Shown here piece after piece: positions 36,401 to 48,400 of a stretch of 64,000 nucleotides of DNA. The notes below the pieces were generated by a model. The model was not told the DNA's origin. It worked only from the letters and a program-made list of their open reading frames with translations, and ran no database searches. Made by a program: the position numbers and the translations under genes. Origin of the DNA: Amyelois transitella (lineage: Eukaryota > Arthropoda > Insecta > Lepidoptera > Pyralidae); NCBI RefSeq assembly GCF_032362555.1, contig NC_083513.1, forward strand, positions 9,672,001-9,736,000, given 5' to 3'. The stretch's first letter is position 1. Each line of letters starts with the position of its first letter.

Positions 36401-39400
36401 TTCAGAGTTAACCGTGAGTTAACCAAGAAGTTTATAAGAGCCCTAGAGTTAACCGTGAGTTAACCAAAGGGTATTTTTATCAATCGAGTTAACCGTGAGT
36501 TAACCTTATGTAAAAGTTCAGCGGATTTTATTCCTACCCTCATATTTTGTCTTGTTATTTTTAGATATCGAATATAATAAAAACGCTGACAATAACACTG
36601 CCAATATCGAACCGGAGGTTCCTGATCAGGCCGTGCCCTTGCCAGATGACCCTCAAACCGATGATCAGCCTTTGTCTTCATTAGATCCTGATATACTAAT
36701 GGCATTAGGGGAACCCGCTCAAGAGGAAGTTGCGTATGGAGAGGACATTCACCCAGACTTAGCCCAAAGATGGGCTCCTCTTCTCCGTAAAGGCCTGGTT
36801 GAAAAGGAACAAAAAGATAAATTGTTAAAAGAATACGCAATTCCTAAAAATTGTAAACTATTTAGAGCCCCCCTTTTAAACCCAGAAATCAATGCTGCAG
36901 TCTCCGAATTTGCCCGCGCGCGGGATAAAAAGATTGAAAATGGTCAACAGCAACTAGGCATAGGTCTAACAGCCATAAATAGGGCAATGACGGTTTTGCT
37001 TACTTCCGATAACAAAATACAGGCTATAAAATATTTATCTGATGCCTGCAGAATCTTATCAGACCTTCACGCAGCTGAGTCCCAGACCCGTAAAAAGTCT
37101 CTAACCCAAGGTTTAGAAAAATCTTTCCTTAACCTCATCCAAGACACTGATCGCGACGAAACGTTATTCGGCGCTGATTTACCAGATAAGATTAAGGCGT
37201 CAAAAGCTATTGAGAAACAGGGTTCTCAAATAAAAAAACCGGATAATAAACTTGCACCAGGATCGTCTACCTCTCGTCCCACTAGATCTCAGGGAAACTC
37301 GAAAGGCCCCTCTCGCTCGGTGGCAAGCAGGGGGGGGCGCGGTACTTCCAGGAGGAATCCTTATACGACGAGATCCACGTCTGCACAGAGCAACTTCAAC
37401 CCATCCAGGATTTGGAACAAGCCTCCTCGTGCAAGCCCTCGGACATAGAGGTACATTCAGGTCGATTACAATTTTTTTACAATTGTTGGTGTAATATTAC
37501 CCAAAACAAACACGTCTTAAATTGGATTCGTTACGGTTTCAAAATTCCCTTTTGTAAAAAAGTAAAGATGATGACAGGTAGGCAGCCAAAGTGGCTACCA
37601 CAAGAAAGGATAGAAATGTCTAAATCTATTAAAAAATTACTAGATCTTGGAGCCATATCCGTTTGTGAACCCTCTCAAAACCAATTTATTTCTAACATAT
37701 TTTTGGTACCAAAACCCAATGGTTCTAGTAGATTTATTTTGAACCTAAAACCGTTCAATAAATTTGTAGAAAAATTGCATTTTAAAATGGAAGACTACAG
37801 AACTGCAGCCCTTTTGATTTCTCAAAACTGCTTCATGGCTACCATTGATTTGAAGGAATCATACTTATTAGTGCCAATTCATCATAGTCATAAAAAATAT
37901 TTGCGATTCCAATTTGAAGAAAATTCTCAGCTAATTACTTATGAATTTAATGCCATGCCATATGGTCTTTCTGTGGCACCAAGAACCTTCACAAAGATTA
38001 TGAAGGTAGTTGTAGGTTATCTAAGATACCGCGGTTTTAAATCAGTGGCATATCTTGATGATATTTTTTGCTTGGGAGTTAGTCGGGAGGAATGTCAACA
38101 AAACGTGCTTGAAACATGTAGACTTTTAGAGTGCCTCGGTTTTGTTATTAATTATGAAAAGAGTAACCTTCAACCCGTTACAAAATGCAAATATTTGGGT
38201 TTCGTTTTCGATTCTGTAGAAATGTCTATTAGTTTACCATTAGAAAAACAAAATTATATTTTTACCCTCCTTCAAAAATATTTATTGCTACCTAGATCTA
38301 CTATACAAGAATTTGCACACTTAATTGGTGTACTGACAGCAGCTTGCCCAGCTATTTGTTATAGCTGGATGTATACAAAATCTCTAGAAAGAGAAAAGCA
38401 TATAGCTTTACACAAACACAATAATAACTATAAGGCAAAATTTACTCCTTCGGAGAAAATCTTACCTGACCTACTCTGGTGGTCTCATAATATTTTTACC
38501 TCTAAAAATCAGTTGGAAAAACCCACTTTTCTTTTAGAGATCTTCTCCGATGCATCTAGACAAGGTTGGGGAGCATTTTGTAATAATACACGAACAGGGG
38601 GTAAATGGAAATCTGATGAAATACTTTTCCACATAAATTATTTAGAACTAAAAGCAGCTTTCCTTGCATTAAAAACCTTTGCCCGAGATTTGTATAATTG
38701 TGCCATTTTGCTACGATGTGACAATGTCACCGCTATAAGTTACATTAATCGTATGGGTGGAGTTCAGTTTCCACACTTAAATGAAATTTCCAAAGAAATT
38801 TGGCAGTGGTGCGAGAACCGAAAGATATGGCTTTATGCTTCCTATATCAACACTAAAGATAACATCGAGGCTGACCAAGAGTCCCGTAATAAAAATGTAG
38901 ATACGGAATTAGAAATATCTAATACAACGTTTCGTAATATTTCTGATATTTTTGGTACACCTGACATAGACCTTTTCGCTTCTCGTGCCAATGCTAAATG
39001 TCAAATGTATGCGTCTTGGAAACAAGACCCAGATTCCCTCGCAGTCGATGCTTTTACTTTTACCTGGCAACCATATTATTTTTACGCATTTCCTCCATTT
39101 AGTCTCATACCGAAATGCCTAAATAAAATTAAAGCAGACAAAGCAGAAGGCATATTAGTTTTCCCCTACTGGCCTTCACAGCCATGGTTCCCATTTCTAA
39201 AAGACATGTGCATCTCCAGTATTTTGTATTTCAAAGCCGATGATCATCTCGTAAATTTCATTTACAGGAAACGACAACAATTCAAACTTACCCTGGGTGT
39301 AGCGAAGCTCTCCGGGAAGCTTTGTTAAGGAAAGGTACCCCGGACGAAGCTCTAGATATAATGTTGTCTTCATTAGCTCAAAATACTTTACAACAATATG

Positions 39401-42400
39401 GCTGCACATTTAAATTATGGTGGTCATATTGCAATGATTTAAATTTAAATCCTTATGACACTCCTTCAGAGTCTGTCATTTTGTCATTCCTTACAAAGGT
39501 TTATAATCAAGGTGCAGCTTACGGTTCACTCAATAGCCATAGATCTGCATTGAGTTTATTGTTAAATTGTGATTTAGGTAATTATAATCTTATTTCTAGG
39601 TTTTTTAAAGGAGTTTATAAACTGAGACCCACTGTCCCAAAATACATAGGAACGTGGGATCCCCAGTCAGTTTTAAATCATATAGCTCTGTGGAAACCAC
39701 ATAACGAAATTTCATTGGAAAAATTATCAAAGAAATTGGCAATTCTATTAGCAATTTGTACAGCTCACCGAATACAAACGCTGTCATTAATCAAAATCCA
39801 TAATATAAAAATTTGTTCTGACAATATTACTATAATCATTTCTGATATTATAAAAACTTCAGGCCCTGGTCGGTCTCAACCTTTGTTGATTCTCCCTTTT
39901 TTCCATGACAATAAGGACATATGTCCAGCTACCGCTATTAAAGATTACATTTCTAGAACTGAACAGTTAAGAAACGACAGTGTAAAAAACTTGTTATTGA
40001 CGTTCAAGCCACCACACAAGCCAGCAACAAGCCAGACGATCGCGCGCTGGATCAAGCAGGTCCTAGCCGAGAGCGGGGTGGACGTGTCGATGTTCAGTGC
40101 GCACAGCACTCGGCACGCTTCCACCTCCGCGGCCAAGCGCGCGGGCGTCTCTCTTGATGTGATACGCAGGACGGCGGGTTGGACGTCAGCATCTAGTACA
40201 TTTGCTAAGTTCTATGATCGACCACTAATCGATTCGAATAACTTTGCTCAATCAGTTTGTTTTCCTGGTCCACTTTCTTAACTGTCTCTTATATCGGTCT
40301 CTTATTAATTTTCTTGCATTTATATTAAATAATAAAAATGTATTAGTATTGTTATGAATATAACAGCACATTTTGATCTAAAAATAAGTTGATTATTTTA
40401 ATTTGTGTTTACTTTCGGCAAAATATCTATCTCTAAACATCTACCAATTAAACTAATATATGTATTAAAACACATATATTCCCTTATCTATATCTTCGAA
40501 CAAAGTGACGAAATAATAATACATGATCAAACGAACTTACAAGTGAAGTTCGATCAGTATTATATGAGTCACTTTTTCGAAGATATAGAAGCTCCCACCC
40601 AACCGCGCCCCATGTATAATTTTGCCAAAGATTGAGAAACTCTAAAGAATGAGCTAAAGATGGCGCAGCGGCACGGAGTGGGGCACAACGAGATGGGGTG
40701 ACCAACACAAAAAAAAAAAAAAAAAATCTTAATAGTGTGCGATTTGCTCGAACAATAAAAGGACTACCAATTAAACTAATATATGTATTAAAACACATAT
40801 ATTCCCTTATCTATATCTTCGAAAAAGTGACTCATATAATACTGATCGAACTTCACTTGTAAGTTCGTTTGATCATGTATAATATATAATGTGAACATAC
40901 ATATAATCACGTCCATATTCCTTGCGGGGTAGACAGAGCCAACAGTCTTAAGAAGACTGATAGGCCACGTTCAGCTGTTTGGCTTAATGATAAAATTGAG
41001 ATTCAAAATAGTGACAGGTTGCTAGTCTGTCGCCTAAAAGAAGCATCCCAAATTTATAAGCCTATCCCTTAGTCGCCTTTTACGACATGAGTAAGAGATG
41101 GAGTGGTCCTATTCTTTCTTTTCTAATGGTGCCAGGAACCACACGGCACATAATGTGAACAAGTTGGAATAAATTACAATCTTATATTATCTATTATATT
41201 ACTTTCAGGTGAACATGCCCACGGACAGTTTCGAATCTCCGCTTACATTAGCCGCATGCGGTGGACACGTGGAACTGGCCATGTTGTTACTGGAGAGAGG
41301 CGCTAACATCGAGGAGGTCAACGACGAAGGCTACACCCCGCTTATGGAGGCTGCTAGAGAGGGTGAGTCAGTACTTCATCATCAAACATAAACAATACTA
41401 GCGCACAGTGAATATTTGTCGCAAATTCTACGAGAATAGTACTTTTTCCCAGATAGGAGATCTTTCCTAGTAGAAGAAATAAAAGGCATCCTGGAATTTT
41501 TATGAGATGTTGGTCATGAAGGTAAAGCGTGAAAGGTGGACACAAACGAAAACACTTTTCCATTTATAATAAAGATAATGAAATATAGATAAAATGTTAA
41601 TTTTAGTAAATAGTATCGATTTTAAACTACCTTTTAACCCATAGGACACGAAGAAATGGTAGCATTGTTGCTCGGTCAGGGGGCATCCATAAACGCGCAA
41701 ACCGACGAAACGCAGGAGACGGCACTTACGCTGGCCTGCTGCGGCGGATTCCTGGAAGTAGCCGCCTTCCTCATCAAAGCCGGCGCTGATGTGGAGCTAG
41801 GCGCTTCTACACCACTCATGGAGGCTTCTCAAGAAGGTCACCTCGAGCTCGTACGGTGAGTTACGAGATAAAAATCAGTTGTTAAAATAGCAGAGGGCTG
41901 GGTGTGGAATGGTTATTTCTGAGTCACAAGATAAAATCCGTTAATTGCTAAAAAAAAGCAGTAGCAATAGAAATGGTGGCCTGGAAAGCGCAACGGCTGC
42001 AGAAAATTATATAACTATGTGGCCCGATTATCATTGCAAGGTTACGGGGAATCCGTGGATGTCGCTTCGCAGACAGACTAGACGCAAGAGACGCCGCTCA
42101 TGCTGTCTCTTGTTGCATCGATTCTCTTACGGTGACGGGGGGAAATATTGCCCGGACGTCGTAGGTTACATGGGAATTTGTGATTTCGCCATAAATGTTG
42201 GAGAGGTCCCGGATGAGTCTCTAGGGATCGCAATGTGAGGGCGGCTAGGCACACTTCGTCTGTCCATTTATTAGCTGTGGCGATCGCCTGTCACTGTCTT
42301 CTATAAGCACAACCCAATTAGAGGTTCCGTCGCATACTGAACGTGTATAAATAGAATAAAAACGAATCGTTTGTGTTGTGCTACAAGGTACCTGATCAGC

Positions 42401-45400
42401 GCGGGCGCGGACGTGCACGCGCAGACGCAGACGGGCGACACGGCGCTGACGTACGCGTGCGAGAACGGGCACACGGACGTGGCCGAGCTGCTGCTGCGCG
42501 CCGGCGCGCGCCTGGAGCACGAGAGCGAGGGCGGCCGCACGCCGCTCATGAAGGCGGCGCGCGCCGGACACGTCTGCACCGTGCAGTTCCTGCGCGGCAA
42601 GGTCGGTGGGCCCGTCATCTGAGTCTCAACTCGATTCTGTCATGAAGCTGAATAGCGCTTTTTAGTTTTTTCGACACTGTTGGCTCTGGCTTCATCTCGC
42701 AAGGGATATAGACGTGACTATATCCGAATCTTAACTCGATTGCGTCATAAAGCTGAACAGCGCTTTTCAGTCTTTTCGAGACTGTTGGCTCTGTCTACCC
42801 TGAAAACGACACAGACTATGTATTTGTATCCTAATCAAATATCTTGCTTAGGGAAATACTTACTTGGTGTTATGAATGGGTACATTAAAAACTATTGTAA
42901 TTTGAACTAATCGGTCAAATGTGAAGACAAAAATCAAGGAGCTCATATGTAAAGATTTATGTGTGTGGAACTATCCAAGAATCTCGCCCAAGTGGAAAGA
43001 TAGTACCTACAGATTCGGGAAACAGACGTAACCATGTGTTAAATACAATATTTTTAAATAAAATGTATTACTAATGCCGTCTGGTTCGCGGTACTGTAAA
43101 GTAGGACCACTCTTTTTCGGGGATGTAATATAAGGCCTATCCTTTAATAGGCTAATTAACTTGTGATGCTTCTTGTAGGCGATGGGCTAGCATCCTGACA
43201 CTATTTTGATCTCAATTCCATCATTAAGCCATACACCTGAACGAGGTCTTCTAGTCTTTTTTAGACTCTTAGATCTGTCTACCCGCAAGGGATATGGACA
43301 TCATTATATGTATGTGTTTCGTATCCTCCAGGGTGCCGACGTGAACCGTATGACTGCAAACGGTGACCACACTCCACTGTCGCTGGCGTGCGCCGGCGGT
43401 CACGTGGACGTGGTCAAATTCCTGCTCGCGTGCGACGCTGATCCCTTCAGGAAATTGAAAGACAACTCCACCACCCTCATCGAGGCCGCCAAAGGAGGCC
43501 ACACGGCGGTGGTTCAACTACTGCTGGACTATCCGCATTCTGTTATGATGCCGAGAGGTTAGTGGTCCACATTGTTTTGATAGAAAGATTTGTATGTATG
43601 TATCACGAATAAACTCGAAAAGCTACTGGATTGAATTTTACGAAATTTAGACTGATTTTTACGAAATTTGGCACACATACAGAGAAGACTTACGGGAGTG
43701 ATATAGGGTACGGTTTTTTCAGGAATTTCCCACGAGAGTGAAGCCTTGCGCGAAAGCACGTGGACGTGGTCAAATAAAGAGTGGCATTGTTAACCACGGA
43801 AGTACCCCTTCAGTTAGAAAATTAGTATTTCTATATTTCATTTTTTTTTTCATTCCATCTTCAATAATTCTCCTGACGTTAGATTCGGTTGCGTCCTACG
43901 CATAGAAGAAGAGTAGCTATGACTTCAATACTGGTTTTAACACGAAACAACTTCCGTTTGACCTGCGCAGCCTTTGCAGGGACCCTTATTCTTATTGGGT
44001 CATGGTAACATCCTGAATATGATGGTTGCCTCACGAAATCATCTCTCAAGTAATATAATCGGTCAGCGGTAAAAAAAAATTGAAGTCGCAAAAAAGAGTT
44101 ATTTGCTACTAGTTAGTTATTCGCGCGATAAAAACGGTGTCGTGCGTACCTATGTTACGGAAGTCAATACAAGTGCGATGCGACGTGCAGGCGCGGCGGG
44201 CGGGCCGGAGGCGGGGCTGAGCGCGGCGCAGGCGGCGGCGCTGGGGCTGGCGCACGCGCCGCGGCCCGGCAGCCCGGCGGCGCGCGCGCTGCTGCCCGCG
44301 CGCCTGCCGCCCGACGCCGACCTCGCCTACTTCAAGGGCTTCCGCGACGCCGTCATGCAGCGCGCCCGCGACCACGACGCAGGTAACCGCGGCTGCTCAA
44401 CCAACACCAACGATACACACCCGGGATACGGTGTCTAATGTTAGCTCGGACGGTTCGAAGCATTGTTAACTCGTACGTACACACTTGCCATGTTTTAGAT
44501 GTATTAACCGGAATGATGACTGTAATGGCGCCTCTTCGTAGCGTAACTCGATCAACATCTTTGCTAGACAATGTGCGTTTCGTAGAGACGTTATAGTTCC
44601 AAATAAAGTTTAAACGAAATCAGAATGACTCTAGCTAATACGAGTATAACCTTTTTACCAGAGCGTAATGTATGCATTTCAAAGAGACAAGATAGATGGT
44701 GCTAATGGCGAATTTCCAAAAATTTGGAATGAGTTATCATTGCGTACCCTATGTGAAATGGCGACCTGGCTGTCCCGTAGGTCGCGCGCCCCCCGCCGCA
44801 GCGGCGGTGGCGCCCCCGTCGTCCCCCGCGGGCGCCCCCACCTACGTGGGCGGGGATTCCCACTTTATCTTCGGCGTTGTGGCCGGCCAGCACGACACCG
44901 GTTAGTACTTGTGCCGGAACTCTTTTCATTGTAGTCGAGATTATCAAAGTTAGATGCGTACTGATGTGACTGATAAATTATTGTTTGACCAACTTCAGGC
45001 GGGAGACAGTTATACTGGACTGTATTGTAAGATCTTTTTTGAATGAACAAAATGAATGATTTGTCAAAGAATTGTCTAAGAATAAAAAAACCTACTTTGA
45101 TGCTGATAGTAATATTTGGATCTAAAAATCTTGCAATAAATTGAATTTCAATTTAGGTACAATTTAGGTTCAATATAGACGCGGTCGCTCAGTTCGCGAA
45201 AGGTTAGGAATTTCCCTCGGTTCTCTGCTCGCTGAAATGAAAAATCCTGTTACATTCTGTTCGCATGGGAATTTCGGTAAAATCTCTTTTAGCACTCCCC
45301 TACGCTGCCAAATTTCAACGTTTCATTTGTACATTGTCATCAGTCAACAAGAGTTTTGATTTAATGAATATTTCGTCCGTTTTATCGACATCATTGAAAT

Positions 45401-48400
45401 AACCAATTCATATTTTATCGACTGTAATATAAAACATAATGTGACATTTTCGTTTACATTCATTCCTAGCTGTCACGTCTTTTAAATGTAGCCTGTTCTC
45501 CGTTTGTTGTTCGATGAGTTGTTTCATTGATATGATGATTCCGGCCAGGTTCTCCCCCCGCCGCGGGCGCCCCCGGCGCGCCGCCCGCGCCGCCGGTGAA
45601 GCACAAGTGTCCGCGGAAGCAGCGCGCCGCGCAGCACTCCGACCACCACCTGCCGCCGCCGCCGGACATACTGCACGACCAGGTCAGTCAGTCATTTTAC
45701 CTGATCGGTATTCTTCTATCGTCTTCCCGGCATCAGCATAGGCTGAGGCGGTCACCATCCCAACAACGTAGCGGACGATCCCTTTGGTGGTGGTAGAATC
45801 TGAATCATCGCTTTATCTACAAGAATTTAATTCTTAACTGCGCCTGCCGCCAGACGTAACGCATAATCAGGTGAGTCGAATGTATTGGCTTCGACATCAG
45901 AGAAGTCATTCTTGAGGCGGAACAATAGCTCTTTAGTGACGGAGTCTAACATCTGCCGTCATCTTCCTACTATCACATCCAGCATAGACATTATCCACAC
46001 AGCCTCGTGAAAGATCTTTCCTTTGTCGCGTTGGATTTCAGAGATGTCGTTTTCCATAGCCCAACAGAAGACCAGACAAATCCCATTCTGACTACTTACG
46101 CATCATCACCAAAGATGTCTTCATCGTCACTTAACATCAGGTAAGATGGAAGACAAATGCCTAATCCAATATTGAATTAAAAAAATGTTCAACAATCAGG
46201 TTTGGGATTTTTATATACATAGGTACTTTATATGTATACTTATAAGCTATGTTGGAATCACATTCCAAAAAGTAGTGCACCAGACACAGTCTGTTAGACA
46301 GTTGGCCTAAATTAAAAATATATTTCATTTGTTTGACACAATGGCCATCAATGTATAGGAATAAATAAATAGACAAAACAATATTATCTCAGTTAACTTA
46401 TAAACGCAAGCATAATATAACACTTTTTATACTTGTGAATGAGTAACCCCTATCCATGTTCATATAACCAACTGCTTGCTAAATTGATTTATTCACTCCT
46501 CCAACAACATGCAACATTGTGAATTTGAAATGTACCATATTCATTGTAATGCTTGCTTCCCACTGGTAGATATGCCACGGAGCCATGGCTAAGCTAACGC
46601 TCCCGCCGGGCTTCACGTGGAAGGACGTTAACAAGAAAAAGAAAATTAAAAATAAACACAACATTGAGCATGACTTCAATGTGAGTCAAGTTATCATGAA
46701 ATCATTAGATGTATTTCTTTTGAGTTTCTTTTTGTAGTATGTTATTCTAATTGAACACGAATGCTTTGTTTGGCATGAAGCACGTTATAATCACTGATGA
46801 GGTGATGAAGGGGAAGTGATAGCCAATTTTCATCTGTTTTCTTGATCTTTCTCAAAATGTTTCATCAATAAATATATATCATCCTTACTAGGAGTCCTTC
46901 CTAATATTTTCATTATATTATATCTTTATTCTAATCATATAATTTATTATATTGTAATTTCTAACATTGGCGTCTCCATTTTTGTATTTGGAATCGTCAG
47001 TTTCAAGTTTATTAGCTTTGCATCTTGCAGATTTTTCTTCCTCTTTTTCTACCCTTGTCAAAAAATACAATGGCTCTCTTGCTCTTTGCTGTATTTCACA
47101 GCCAGTATCGCTGCCATATAAATTACAGCCCTAATTATGTATTTACCCCCCTGCAACTCTACTGACTTTTTTGGGTCACATATGACACCAGTCTTCCTAG
47201 GCTTCTTTTTTCATTCGTTACTTTGTTCGTGTTTTATTAGAATGACGCATTTTAGATAGTTTGAATGTGAATGATAAAAATGTCGCCAATTATTTCGGTA
47301 AGACAGTAATTCACCTTATAATTCGTGTAGATTTAGTTTTCTTTTTTTATTAACAGATTCCTTTATTGTTACCTGTTCTAAACATTTGTATTGAAGCATG
47401 TTAAATGTTTATAATTTGTACGAAGACTTTTTATTAAATATTTCATGAGTCAATACAAATGCACGACATAATAGTAGATAGAAATTCTCGTTAAAACTAT
47501 AAGCCACAGTCAATAAGTTTTTGGTTATAAATTGTTATTGTTTTCAGCGTGTGGACTCCATGGGTGGGGCGCCGAGAAACGATGCTCTGCCGGAGGTAGA
47601 CAGGAATATGCTCGAATTGGCCGACCCCTCAGGTATGAATCATAATCACTTAATTACGAATACGACGTTCAACTTTAACTTAATTTGCCTTAAGTCGAAA
47701 TCCAGTTCGGATTGAGCAAATGATTGTGAACTAGTGCTCTCACGATTGATTAAGCCCAAATAGATAAAATATAAGTTGCAAAATGTGTTCTTACTGAAAA
47801 TGAGAGAAAATCATATGGAAGATTGCTAGAGGTATATTCTTCAGGTTACATGGTTACCGTCTACTGTTAGAAAAACAAATGTAGTAGTAGTCTAAGCGCA
47901 TATATTGTTGTGTAAAGGTCCGCCGACGCTGGCTTCGTCTGCGCTCCACGCCTTGGACCTACAGTTCTGCGCGCAAGGCAAGTTACCGCCTGCGCTTATC
48001 ATGTTACATGTGTGACTAACGTTCAAATATATGTAGATAGCCATACTATACTCTCGCAGTTCATTCTAAAATCACACCTTTATGGGACAAGCAAGGAATA
48101 CCTTGACGCTTAAAGCAACTCTAATTTATAGTGCACATGCCAGCACGGTATGTGTCGCACATAGCTAATTAATATCAACTTTATATGTTCATCCTTAACA
48201 TATAATTATATATCTACCAATTACTTTGTGCCGTGTGATTCCCGGCACTAATAGAATTAGACCACTCCATCTCTTAACCATGGATGTCGTAAAAAGAGCC
48301 GAACAGCTGAACGTGGCCTACCAGTCTTCAAGACTGTTGGCTCTGTCTACGTACTACGTACAGAAATAAACGTAATTATATGTATGTCATTATCAGCAGT

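Larger units (their letters stand above)
35973..40880 (+). mobile_element. DIRS1-like tyrosine-recombinase retrotransposon, nearly complete
   Basis: A 4.9-kb element in mask intron 6, same strand as the gene. Order: left inverted terminal repeat, spliced gag, RT-RNase H, tyrosine recombinase, internal complementary region, right inverted terminal repeat. No LTR direct repeats, no integrase and no target duplication are seen; this combination defines DIRS1-like rather than Ty3/gypsy, PAT or Ngaro elements. The three frames are long and free of internal stops, so the copy is probably young and may be competent. End positions are set from the junction sequence stored in the internal region (shared AT), so they are accurate to about 2 bp. 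A SINE sits 5 bp beyond the right end. Confidence 0.88.

Noticed and set aside
36405..36505. CRISPR-like array of three 20-mers
   Set aside because: Only three units, in a eukaryotic retrotransposon intron, with no cas genes; each unit is itself a direct repeat of two halves.
35973..40880. Endogenous retrovirus or Ty3/gypsy element
   Set aside because: There are no direct LTRs, protease, envelope or DDE integrase. A tyrosine recombinase and inverted termini are present instead.
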